This document shows, one piece after another, positions 15,057 through 22,261 of a DNA stretch of 23,979 nucleotides. The translations under genes were made by a program, and so were the position numbers. Each line of letters begins with the position of its first letter. The stretch's first letter is position 1. The notes below the pieces were generated by a model. It did not search any database, had not been told where the DNA came from, and was given only the letters and a program-made list of their open reading frames with translations. Source of the stretch: Rhodospirillaceae bacterium. Its GTDB lineage: Bacteria > Pseudomonadota > Alphaproteobacteria > Rhodospirillales > Rhodospirillaceae. The stretch spans positions 2,022 through 26,000 of the forward strand of contig NZGX01000031.1 of the NCBI GenBank assembly GCA_002691085.1. Direction: 5' to 3'.

Positions 15057-15749
15057 TTATCTCCTATCCTCTTTTTGGCGATCAAAGAGATTTTTAAAAG
15101 CCTCATCATCTGGATCCCCTAATTTCATTACATCTTCCAAGAGTCCGCAACCTTTTACAACCGCTGGTCTGGACCCTATATCATCCCTCCACTTTTTTAC
15201 GTTAGGATAATTATCAATATCAATCTCGTGAAAATAATTGATCTTTACCCAAGGATAAGTTGCCATATCTGCAATAGAATAATCACCAGCTAAATATTTG
15301 GTGTACCCAAGTTTTTTATCCATAACTCTGTATAACCTTTTGGTTTCTGTTTGGTAGCGGTCTATTCCATACTCAACTCTTTCTGGTGCATATTGCAAAA
15401 AATGTCCACATTGCCCAAACATAGGACCAACATTCGCAACTTGAAAAAATAACCATTGTATTACATCAAGCCTTTTTGCTGGAGAAGAGGGAATAAACTT
15501 TGCAGTTTTTTCAGCCAGATAAAGAAGGATTGCTCCTGACTCAAATATAGAGATACTCTCTCCGCTTGGGCCATCTGTATCAACAATTGCGGGAATTTTA
15601 TTATTTGGATTGATTCTTAGGTAATCTTCTTCAAATTGCTCACCTTTTAACATATTTACTGGAAACACCTCATACTCGAGGCCACACTCCTCTAACATTA
15701 TAGGTATTTTATGTCCGTTGGGGGTTGGCCAGTAATATAATTTTATCAT
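15057..15749 (-). CDS. Glutathione S-transferase, Nu-class / YfcG-like
   Basis: A 230-residue cytoplasmic GST. The thioredoxin-like N-terminal domain has LYYWPTPNGHKIPIMLEE, NPNNKIPAIVDTDGP and the glutathione-binding FESGAILLYLA. The helical C-terminal domain has FFQVANVGPMFGQCGHFLQ and the N-capping/hydrophobic-staple region YSIADMATYPWV. The TPNGHK stretch and the GPMFGQ loop are typical of Nu-class enzymes such as E. coli YfcG, which reduce disulfides with glutathione rather than conjugating it. AGAGGG about five bases before the ATG provides a clear ribosome binding site. It is the first gene of a minus-strand run with the isochorismatase-family and EamA genes, divergent from the TRAP genes. 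Confidence 0.92.
   Translation of the reverse strand: MIKLYYWPTPNGHKIPIMLEECGLEYEVFPVNMLKGEQFEEDYLRINPNNKIPAIVDTDGPSGESISIFESGAILLYLAEKTAKFIPSSPAKRLDVIQWLFFQVANVGPMFGQCGHFLQYAPERVEYGIDRYQTETKRLYRVMDKKLGYTKYLAGDYSIADMATYPWVKINYFHEIDIDNYPNVKKWRDDIGSRPAVVKGCGLLEDVMKLGDPDDEAFKNLFDRQKEDRR
15061..15064 (-). promoter_or_regulatory. Ribosome binding site fixing the TTG start of the isochorismatase-family gene
   Basis: GGAG on the minus strand lies nine bases upstream of TTG 15051, within the last codons of the GST gene. It supports translational coupling of the two genes. Confidence 0.55.
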
Positions 15750-15892
15750 ATAACCCTCTAATATTTATAAAAATTTTAATACTTATCTAATAAACATAAC
15801 TTATTATATTAAAGCAAATATCTTTAATACGGGTGGTTTCCAAAAGTTCATAAAGAATATAAAGTGATTCTCAAAACTAGAAGTTTTATTTT

Positions 15893-15896
15893 GGAG
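15893..15896 (+). promoter_or_regulatory. Ribosome binding site fixing the TTG start of the TRAP small permease
   Basis: GGAG lies seven bases upstream of TTG 15904. No ATG or GTG lies near the conserved N-terminus, so this decides the start. Confidence 0.6.
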
Positions 15897-15903
15897 ATTA
15901 TCT

Positions 15904-16407
15904 TTGCAAATAGCAAAAAGATTTTTGTACTACCTTAAGATTTTTGAACAACTTATGTGTTTTATTGCATTTATTGTAATGGCAGGGGCACTAATGGGTG
16001 ATGTTTTGAGTCGAGAAATAACTGGTTCAGGATGGTTTGGTGCACCTCAAGTTGGAGTAGTTGGTATGATAGTGGTTGCATATATTGGTATTGCATTAGC
16101 CTCTGCCAACGGCTCACATTTTCGTCCTCGATTTGCAGATAATATTTTAATAAAATGGGATGACACAGCGAACAGAATTAGTGAATTTGGTTTTGCACTA
16201 TTTTGCTTTTTTGTTGCCTACATAGCGCTTAGCGTTACCAAGGAAAGCTTTGAACTTCAGGATGTGACAGCAGTACTGCGCTGGCCCATTTGGCCAATTC
16301 AAAGCGTGATTGTCATTGGATTTGCCCTTGTTGCTATTAGACATACAATCTATGGGATCTTTTTAGAACTAAGACCAATTCCACCTGAAGCGCCAAGAAA
16401 TAACTAA
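15904..16407 (+). CDS. TRAP transporter small permease (DctQ family)
   Basis: A 167-residue membrane protein with four hydrophobic helices (about 13-33, 48-68, 90-112 and 134-153), the topology of the DctQ subunit of tripartite ATP-independent periplasmic transporters. It contains GDVLSREITG after helix 1 and a strongly amphipathic loop with SHFRPRFADNI, both usual for the family. It works in complex with the large DctM subunit, encoded 14 bases downstream, and an extracytoplasmic binding protein that is not in this window. The TTG start is supported by GGAG seven bases upstream. Substrate unknown; TRAP systems typically import organic acids, sugar acids or compatible solutes with sodium. Confidence 0.9.
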   Translation: MQIAKRFLYYLKIFEQLMCFIAFIVMAGALMGDVLSREITGSGWFGAPQVGVVGMIVVAYIGIALASANGSHFRPRFADNILIKWDDTANRISEFGFALFCFFVAYIALSVTKESFELQDVTAVLRWPIWPIQSVIVIGFALVAIRHTIYGIFLELRPIPPEAPRNN

Positions 16408-16421
16408 AAAGAAAATAAATC

Positions 16422-17735
16422 ATGAGTGGTATCATTTTAGCTATTATCTTAATTACACTTCTCATTCTAAGAATGAACATTATTGTTCTATTGGGAGTAG
16501 CAACCTTCTGGTCATACTATTTTTATGGCGGAGGTGAACTTATGAATGTTGTCTACGATATGTGGGATGCATCAAACCGTGAAGTTCTTCTCTCTATTCC
16601 TTTATATATATTAGCCGGAACTATAATGTCTAAGGGTTCTATTGCTGCAAGACTTATTAAGCTTATGAGAGCAATTACTGCACCCGTTCCAGGGGGGCTG
16701 GCAATAGCTGGCTTACTCTCGTGTGGTGTGTTTGCTGCTATCTCGGGGTCTTCGGCTGTAACACTCTTAGCAGTTGGGTCAATAATGTACCCAGCATTAA
16801 TAGAAGAAGGTTACTCAAGACCTTTTTCAATAGGGATGCTATGTGCTGGAGGCACACTAGGAATAATTATACCTCCCTCAATACCCCTAATTCTTTATGG
16901 CGTAATGACACAGGAATCCATTGCAGATTTATTTCTGGCAGGGACTGGACCAGCAATACTGTTACTATTTGCGCTAAGTTGTTACGCAATGGTAGTAAAT
17001 CGTTCCAGAAGAGGTAAATTTTGGAACCTCAGTGATATTATTTTAAGTCTTAAACAAGCTATATTTGCTCTTCTCACTCCATTTGTAATCCTTGGAGGTA
17101 TTTATTCTGGATACTTTACCCCAACAGAATCTGCAGCAGTAGCAGTCCTAACGGCACTAGCTGTTGAAATATTTGCACACAAGAGGGGATTAATTCTCCT
17201 AGTTTCAGGAAAAATAAATCAACTAAAGCAAACACTGAAAGAATCAACTTTGTTAGTCTGGAATGTCGTAGGAGAAACATCATCCTTGATGGGAAGCTTA
17301 TTCCCAATACTTACAATTGCTTTATCTCTCAATGTCTTTATGACCTACGAACAAATCCCCGCATTAATTGTTGAAGCAATGACTAGTTTTATAGATTCTA
17401 AACTCTTATTCCTGTTCATGACTAATATTTTTCTTTTGGCAGTTGGTCTGTTTCTTGATATTGGCTCAGCAATACTAATATTAAGTCCGCTCTTACCCCC
17501 AATGGCAAGTGACTATGGAATGAATATGATCCACTTTGGTATCATGATGATTGTAAACCTTGAAATAGGCTACTTAACACCACCCATGGGCCTAAATATT
17601 ATTATTGCGATGGGAGCATTTAGGGAAGATTTCTTAACTATAGTCAAGGGAGTCCTTCCCTTTATATTAATAATGATAGCTTGTCTTATTGTAGTGATGT
17701 TTGTTCCAAAACTATCATTATTCCTTATTCAATAA
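16422..17735 (+). CDS. TRAP transporter large permease (DctM family)
   Basis: A 437-residue inner-membrane protein with about 12-13 helices, the transport channel of a TRAP system driven by a sodium gradient. Family signatures are the first hairpin region FAAISGSSAVTLLAVGSIMYP, GGTLGIIIPPSIPLILYG, the mid-protein GYFTPTESAAVAV and the second hairpin region with LFLDIGSAILILSPLLPP and EIGYLTPPMGLNI. It follows the small permease gene closely and is clearly co-transcribed. No DctP- or TAXI-type binding protein gene lies on either side, so the system is incomplete here. It ends three bases from the stop of the convergent DUF1330 gene. Confidence 0.94.
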   Translation: MSGIILAIILITLLILRMNIIVLLGVATFWSYYFYGGGELMNVVYDMWDASNREVLLSIPLYILAGTIMSKGSIAARLIKLMRAITAPVPGGLAIAGLLSCGVFAAISGSSAVTLLAVGSIMYPALIEEGYSRPFSIGMLCAGGTLGIIIPPSIPLILYGVMTQESIADLFLAGTGPAILLLFALSCYAMVVNRSRRGKFWNLSDIILSLKQAIFALLTPFVILGGIYSGYFTPTESAAVAVLTALAVEIFAHKRGLILLVSGKINQLKQTLKESTLLVWNVVGETSSLMGSLFPILTIALSLNVFMTYEQIPALIVEAMTSFIDSKLLFLFMTNIFLLAVGLFLDIGSAILILSPLLPPMASDYGMNMIHFGIMMIVNLEIGYLTPPMGLNIIIAMGAFREDFLTIVKGVLPFILIMIACLIVVMFVPKLSLFLIQ

Positions 17736-17738
17736 AAA

Positions 17739-18038
17739 CTACTCTATAGAAGGAACCACGCAAACATCAAGCGTTCCGGAATTAACACGGAATGACTTTC
17801 CCTCTTGATATTCCTCAGAATTAACATAATCTTGATATGCTTCAAGTGAGGGATATTTGAATACTACAACCTTTCCATCATTAAACTGACTTCCTTCGAT
17901 AACCGTTTTATCATCAGCCCCGCCTGCGGCTATTAGTTTACCGCCAAATTTTTCAGCAAGACCTGCTACCTTTGCAGAATACTTTTTAAAACCCTCTGGA
18001 TCATTTACTCTTGCCTGACCAATAACATAAACCGCCAT
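17739..18038 (-). CDS. DUF1330-family small protein
   Basis: A 99-residue soluble protein with the dimeric alpha-beta barrel pattern of DUF1330: an opening strand (AVYVIGQARV), DPEGFKKYSAKVAGLAEKFGGKL-type helix and GG turn, IEGSQF, a strand KVVVFKYPSLEAYQDYV and the SEEYQEGKSFR helix, ending in VCVVP. Members are small cytoplasmic proteins without an established general activity, related in fold to EthD and monooxygenase-like domains. AAGGAG upstream of the ATG is one of the strongest ribosome binding sites in the window. It lies 48 bases downstream of the oxidoreductase gene on the same strand, suggesting one transcript. Confidence 0.85.
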   Translation of the reverse strand: MAVYVIGQARVNDPEGFKKYSAKVAGLAEKFGGKLIAAGGADDKTVIEGSQFNDGKVVVFKYPSLEAYQDYVNSEEYQEGKSFRVNSGTLDVCVVPSIE

Positions 18039-18086
18039 AATTCTTCTCCTTTTCTTCTGTCATAATTAATAAAAATATTTGAACTA

Positions 18087-19094
18087 TTAACCAAATTCAA
18101 CAACAGCTTTCCCAACGTTTTTGCCTGCCATTAATTTTGAAAAATGCTTTGGCGCAGAATCTATCCCAACAACTCTATCTTCTTTATATTTCATTCTACC
18201 TGACTCAACTAATGGAATTGCTACATTTAAAAATTCATCAAATCTATTATAGTAATCATATACAACAACGCTTAATAAATTCGCTCTTTTTCCAACATAT
18301 TTACCTAAGTTATGCCCATGCCATTCTTTATTATTATATTGTGAGACGAATCCACATAATATAATTCTTCCATATAGATTAAGTTGATCACTAATTTGAT
18401 CAAGGACAAGCCCACCAACATTATCAAAATAAACATCTATGCCTTTTGGGCATTCTTTTGATAAATTATCTAACCAATTTGCATCATTGTAATTAATACA
18501 TGCATCAAAACCATATTGATCAGTTGCGACAATACATTTCTCTTTTGATCCAGCGACACCGACAACATGAGCGCCTTTTAATTTTGCAAGCTGCCCTGCA
18601 GTTCCTCCAACAGGACCTGCAGCAGCTGTAACAACAAATGTTTCACCTAAAGTTGGCTTAGATAAGCACTCAACTCCTGCCCAGGAAGTTAAGCCTGGCA
18701 TACCTAATACTCCTAAGGAAGCTGACAAGCTGGACTTACTTTTATTAATAATTCTAATTCCATGCTCTTTTTGACCAGATGATAAAACATACTCCTGCCA
18801 ACCTGACTCAATTACTATTCTATCACCGACTTTATAAGTTGAATTATTGGATTCAATAATCTCTGATACACACCTTCCTCCAATCAAGTCACCCTGATTT
18901 AAACGAGAGTGCCCCATATGTTTGCCGGCAATTGCACCTCTCATATAAGGATCAAGAGAAAGAAAAAGGTTCTTAGCTAAAAACTCTCCATTTTTAGGAG
19001 AAGGGATTTCAGTTTCAACAACACGAAAATCTTTTTCATTTGGCGTACCCTCCGGCTGTTGCTCTAGTTGAACTTGTTTGTTAATTTTAGTCAT
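18087..19094 (-). CDS. Zinc-free medium-chain NADP-dependent oxidoreductase (LTB4 dehydrogenase / CurA type)
   Basis: A 335-residue quinone-oxidoreductase-like reductase, probably saturating the C=C bond of enones or enals with NADPH. The N-terminal GroES-like domain contains LFLSLDPYMRGAIAG, diagnostic of the LTB4DH/CurA branch, and VGDRIVIESGWQEY. The Rossmann domain has GMPGLTSWAG, the dinucleotide loop AAAGPVGGTAGQLAKLKG and VVGVAGSKEKC, followed by FDACINYND and YFDNVGG. No structural or catalytic zinc ligands are evident, as expected. It is the upstream gene of a pair with the DUF1330 gene and divergent from the plus-strand catabolic cluster. Relatives act in detoxification of reactive carbonyls. 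Confidence 0.92.
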   Translation of the reverse strand: MTKINKQVQLEQQPEGTPNEKDFRVVETEIPSPKNGEFLAKNLFLSLDPYMRGAIAGKHMGHSRLNQGDLIGGRCVSEIIESNNSTYKVGDRIVIESGWQEYVLSSGQKEHGIRIINKSKSSLSASLGVLGMPGLTSWAGVECLSKPTLGETFVVTAAAGPVGGTAGQLAKLKGAHVVGVAGSKEKCIVATDQYGFDACINYNDANWLDNLSKECPKGIDVYFDNVGGLVLDQISDQLNLYGRIILCGFVSQYNNKEWHGHNLGKYVGKRANLLSVVVYDYYNRFDEFLNVAIPLVESGRMKYKEDRVVGIDSAPKHFSKLMAGKNVGKAVVEFG

Positions 19095-19198
19095 AAATCA
19101 CCACTTATTCATTAAAGATCTACTTTAGATAATCAATTTAAATATCATCAAAAAAATATATTATAAATTAAAAAAAAATACATTAGCATAATGACTTC

Positions 19199-19227
19199 TT
19201 GACTGTTAAGCTTTGTTCATAAAAAAT
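19199..19227 (+). promoter_or_regulatory. Possible promoter for the plus-strand cluster starting at 19266
   Basis: TTGACT (19199-19204), five of six matches to the -35 consensus, is followed after 17 bases by AAAAAT (19222-19227), four of six matches to the -10 box. This lies about 40 bases before the first gene of the cluster. The gap 19095-19265 holds no gene that I recognise. Confidence 0.35.
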
Positions 19228-19265
19228 ATTAATCTATCCTCTTTTATATTTTGGAAATATAGACA

Positions 19266-19937
19266 ATGTTTTTAGATTTATATCAAATACTTCTTTTTCT
19301 TCACCTGCTCTGTTTTGTTTATTGGTTAGGAGGTGACCTTGGTGTATTTTATTCATCTGGTATTTTAATAAAGCCTGGTTTATCAAAGGAATCGAGGAAT
19401 TTTGTTTTAAAAATAATGCACTGGCTTGATCAGTTCCCAAGAGTTTGTATGCCACTGGTTATTGCCTTAGGATTTACAATGGGAAGTATACGGTGGTTTG
19501 ATCTTAATATTATTTGGCTGTTTTTTATCTGGATAATTACATTCTTTTGGATTTATTTCGTAATTACTCTTTTTCTCAACAAATCAAGTGATAGAAAGAT
19601 TCAATTAATAAGAAGAGTTGATCTTTCTATGAGATGGATTATTGCCATATCTATTACAATTATTGCTTTAGCTTCACTCAATGGAATGGGAATAACTAAT
19701 GATAAATGGCTTGCTGCGAAGCTACTTATTTGGTCAGCAACGGTCTTTTGTGGAATAGCTTCCCGCTATACAATGCGTCCCTTTAGTAGATCTTTTGCAA
19801 ATATTATGTCTAATGGAGAAAACCCTCAAGACCTATATATATTGAAAAAGTCGCTTTATATCACTCGCATTCCAATACTTGGGATTTGGTTTCTTGTTGG
19901 GTGTGCTGGAGCTATAGGAGTATGGAAACCCTTTTAG
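19266..19937 (+). CDS. Uncharacterised polytopic membrane protein
   Basis: I do not recognise this 223-residue protein by name. It has about five or six hydrophobic helices: roughly 5-28, 58-75, 78-108, 122-145, 152-165 and 200-220. Helix 1 carries a histidine (H13) followed by YWLGGDLGVFY (19-29). A short amphipathic part has LDQFPRVCMP, and a loop near the C-terminus has RYTMRPFSRSF. The H...WLGG arrangement is superficially like heme- or copper-linked membrane families such as CopD or PuuD, but the remaining sequence does not confirm this and no cytochrome c domain is present. It starts a plus-strand run, 15 bases before the SDR gene, so it probably serves the same pathway. Confidence 0.75.
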   Translation: MFLDLYQILLFLHLLCFVYWLGGDLGVFYSSGILIKPGLSKESRNFVLKIMHWLDQFPRVCMPLVIALGFTMGSIRWFDLNIIWLFFIWIITFFWIYFVITLFLNKSSDRKIQLIRRVDLSMRWIIAISITIIALASLNGMGITNDKWLAAKLLIWSATVFCGIASRYTMRPFSRSFANIMSNGENPQDLYILKKSLYITRIPILGIWFLVGCAGAIGVWKPF

Positions 19938-19952
19938 TCTATTGAGGTTAAA

Positions 19953-20786
19953 ATGAAGGATTTAAAAGATAAAGTTGCACTAATTACTGGTTGTGGCCGG
20001 GAAAAAGGAATTGGTCAAGCCATTGCATTTAGATTAGCAAAAGAAAAGTGTAAAATCGTGGTTCATGATATTGGCAAAACAAAGGGAGAGATCGCTCCTA
20101 AACATGGAGTTGGTTTGCAAGAAGAAATATTAAAAACTGTAGATAAAATTAATAATATGGGTGGAGATGCATCTGGCTTTACGGCCGATATGCTCATCGA
20201 GGAAGAAGTTAAGGAGTTAATTAACTTTGCGGTTACAACTTACGGTAAGATTGATATCCTTGTTAATAACGCTGGAGTTGGATATTTATTTGGTCCCCTA
20301 GTTGAAACTTCACAAGAAAACTGGGATGCAGTCCTTGGTGTAAACCTACGAGGTTGTTTTTTTGGAATTAAATATGCAGCTAGAGAAATGATCAAGCAAG
20401 GCGGTGGTGGTAGAATAATAAACATTGCCAGCCAAGCTGCTAAGTCAGGGTTTTCTCACACTGCTGCATATACTTCTTCAAAACATGGCTTAATAGGGCT
20501 AACGCGCGTAGCTGCACTTGAATTAGCTGAACATAAAATCACAGTTAATGCAATTTGCCCAAATCACATAACAACGGGTTTAGGTGCATGGCAAAATAGC
20601 TTTATGTCAAATGCTCAAGGAAAATCAGAAGAAGAATATCTTAACGACATGCGTTCGCGTATTCCTATCGGGCGAGTTGGGAGAGTTGAAGATATCGCAA
20701 ATACATGTGCTTTTATTTGCTCAGAAGAATCAAACTATATTACTGCAGAAGCAATAAATGTATCTGGTGGAGAGGAGTATCACTGA
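19953..20786 (+). CDS. Short-chain dehydrogenase/reductase
   Basis: A 277-residue NAD(P)-dependent SDR. The glycine loop TGCGREKGIG (12-21) is two residues longer than the classical TGxxxGxG. The other signatures are intact: NNAG (106-109), catalytic S161 in NIASQAA, and Y174/K178 in AAYTSSKHG. AICPNHITTG follows, and the C-terminus ends YITAEAINVSGGEEYH. Its likely reaction is oxidation of a hydroxyl, possibly a 3-hydroxyacyl-CoA, given the CoA enzymes downstream; this is inference from context. GAGG lies about five bases before the ATG. The next gene starts two bases after its stop, indicating coupling. Confidence 0.92.
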   Translation: MKDLKDKVALITGCGREKGIGQAIAFRLAKEKCKIVVHDIGKTKGEIAPKHGVGLQEEILKTVDKINNMGGDASGFTADMLIEEEVKELINFAVTTYGKIDILVNNAGVGYLFGPLVETSQENWDAVLGVNLRGCFFGIKYAAREMIKQGGGGRIINIASQAAKSGFSHTAAYTSSKHGLIGLTRVAALELAEHKITVNAICPNHITTGLGAWQNSFMSNAQGKSEEEYLNDMRSRIPIGRVGRVEDIANTCAFICSEESNYITAEAINVSGGEEYH

Positions 20787-20788
20787 TA

Positions 20789-21661
20789 ATGTCTTCGAAT
20801 TTTATGTGGCCTAATAATAGTAAGTTAGCAATCTCTTTGGTTGTAAATGTAGAAGAAGGTGCTGAAGAAAATGTGGATGATGGAGACCCAAGGCCTGATC
20901 CTGTTGATGAATTACAAGTTATAATGAAAAAAGGAAGAAATTTTGGTAATGAAACAAATTATCAGTATGGCATTAGAGCCGGTGCGCCAAGAATTTTAAA
21001 ATTGCTTTCTGATTACAATATTAATGCCACCTTTACTGCAGCTGCCCTAGCCCTAGAAAGAGCACCTGAATTAACAAATGATATAATTAAGAATGGGCAT
21101 GAGGTATGTGCACATGGATACAGATGGGCACATCAACATTGGATGGATGAGTCCAAAGAAAGAGACTTTATTGTCAAGGCCAGAGATTCAATAAAGAAAT
21201 CAACAGGAAAATATCCATCTGGCTGGCTATCGCGTTATGTACTAACAGAGAACACAAGAAGAATCCTGACTGAAGAAGGTTACTTGTACCACATGGATGA
21301 TTATTCTGATGACTTTCCCCGATGGGATATAGTGAATGGGAGAGCAATATTAATTTCACCATATGCCCTTGATACAAATGACATGAAGATGTGGATTGAT
21401 GCTTCCTATACTCCTGACAATTGGTGTAAGTACCTTATAGATACATTTGAATGGCTTTACGAAGAGTCAAATAATATTGGCCCTAGAATTATGTCAGTTG
21501 GGATTCATTTACGTATCATTGGTCGGCCTGGTAGAATTAATGCCCTCAAAACATTCCTTGAGCATGTAAAAAATTATGACGGCATATGGTTTGGAACAAG
21601 GCATGAGATAGCCGAGGCTTATGAAAGACAAATCCCAAATCCAATAAGTGTAAACAAATAA
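20789..21661 (+). CDS. Polysaccharide-deacetylase-fold hydrolase, PuuE allantoinase-like
   Basis: A 290-residue protein of the NodB/polysaccharide deacetylase superfamily, in the branch that includes the metal-independent allantoinase PuuE. The first motif is VVNVEEGAEENV (18-29), matching the EEG form of PuuE rather than the metal-binding DD of chitin deacetylases. The second is EVCAHGYRWAHQ (105-116). SVGIHLRIIGRPGR and FGTRHEIA near the C-terminus also fit that branch. Such enzymes hydrolyse cyclic amides or related C-N bonds. No other purine catabolic gene is visible, so allantoin is only one possibility. The start is ATG 20789, two bases after the SDR stop; the frame is open further upstream but that part overlaps the SDR gene. 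Confidence 0.85.
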   Translation: MSSNFMWPNNSKLAISLVVNVEEGAEENVDDGDPRPDPVDELQVIMKKGRNFGNETNYQYGIRAGAPRILKLLSDYNINATFTAAALALERAPELTNDIIKNGHEVCAHGYRWAHQHWMDESKERDFIVKARDSIKKSTGKYPSGWLSRYVLTENTRRILTEEGYLYHMDDYSDDFPRWDIVNGRAILISPYALDTNDMKMWIDASYTPDNWCKYLIDTFEWLYEESNNIGPRIMSVGIHLRIIGRPGRINALKTFLEHVKNYDGIWFGTRHEIAEAYERQIPNPISVNK

Positions 21662-21667
21662 AGGAGG
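21661..21667 (+). promoter_or_regulatory. Strong ribosome binding site of the MaoC gene
   Basis: AAGGAGG lies five bases before ATG 21673 and begins on the last base of the preceding stop codon. It is the closest to a perfect anti-Shine-Dalgarno match in the window. Confidence 0.7.
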
Positions 21668-21672
21668 CTATT

Positions 21673-22191
21673 ATGGTTGTTGAAGCCGCAAGTGTTGGCG
21701 AAAATCGTTACCGCGAAAGAGGAGGAAGATATTTTGAAGACTTCAAAGTTGGTGATATTTATGAACACCGGCCAGGAAGGACACTAACACTAACTGATAA
21801 TATTTGGTTTACAACATTAACGATGAATACCCACCCTCTTCATTTTGATGCAGAATATGCAAAACATACTGAGTTCAAGAAGCCGTTAATAGTGTCAACA
21901 TTAACAATATCTATCATTACTGGCATGAGCGTCTCTGATATTAGTCAAAAAGCTATCGCAAATTTAGGCTGGACTGATATAAAAATGTCTCATCCTGTTT
22001 TTGTTGGAGATACTATTTATGCCGAGTCAAAAGTTCTTGATAAGAGACCAAGTAAATCACGCCCTGGACAAGGAATCGTAACTGTTGAAACAATTGGTAA
22101 AAATCAAAACCATGATATTATTTGCTCTTATAAGAGAACTATACTTGTTATGGGCCGTGATAATAATCTAGAAGAAAAAGCTGGTTACTAA
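21673..22191 (+). CDS. MaoC-family (hot-dog fold) enoyl-CoA hydratase-like protein
   Basis: A 172-residue single-hot-dog dehydratase/hydratase. It opens with RYFEDFKVGDIYEH, then has the active-site helix DNIWFTTLTMNTHPLHFDAEYA (42-63). In R-hydratases the catalytic motif is SGDxNPxHxD; here it reads TMNTHPLHFD, so the catalytic aspartate position holds N52 while H57 is kept. This N form is also familiar from mesaconyl/methylmalyl-CoA hydratase-like MaoC proteins, so activity is still expected. The later HPVFVGDTIYAESKVLDKRPS segment is typical. It probably hydrates an enoyl-CoA formed by the acyl-CoA dehydrogenase encoded 70 bases downstream. It has a near-perfect ribosome binding site. Confidence 0.9.
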   Translation: MVVEAASVGENRYRERGGRYFEDFKVGDIYEHRPGRTLTLTDNIWFTTLTMNTHPLHFDAEYAKHTEFKKPLIVSTLTISIITGMSVSDISQKAIANLGWTDIKMSHPVFVGDTIYAESKVLDKRPSKSRPGQGIVTVETIGKNQNHDIICSYKRTILVMGRDNNLEEKAGY

Positions 22192-22261
22192 TTCGTTAGT
22201 TAATGCTTTAAAAATTTATATAACTGAAATTTTCTAAAAACTAATTCTAAAAGGTTTTTTA

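Noticed and set aside
15750..15903. Strong promoter or operator in the GST / TRAP divergent region
   Set aside because: Several AT-rich -10-like boxes exist, but none has a well-spaced -35 partner, and no clear inverted repeat was found.
19266..19937. PuuD-type urate oxidase partner for the PuuE-like enzyme
   Set aside because: Only a loose helix-1 resemblance (histidine plus WLGG) is present; the protein lacks a cytochrome c domain, and no other purine gene is visible.
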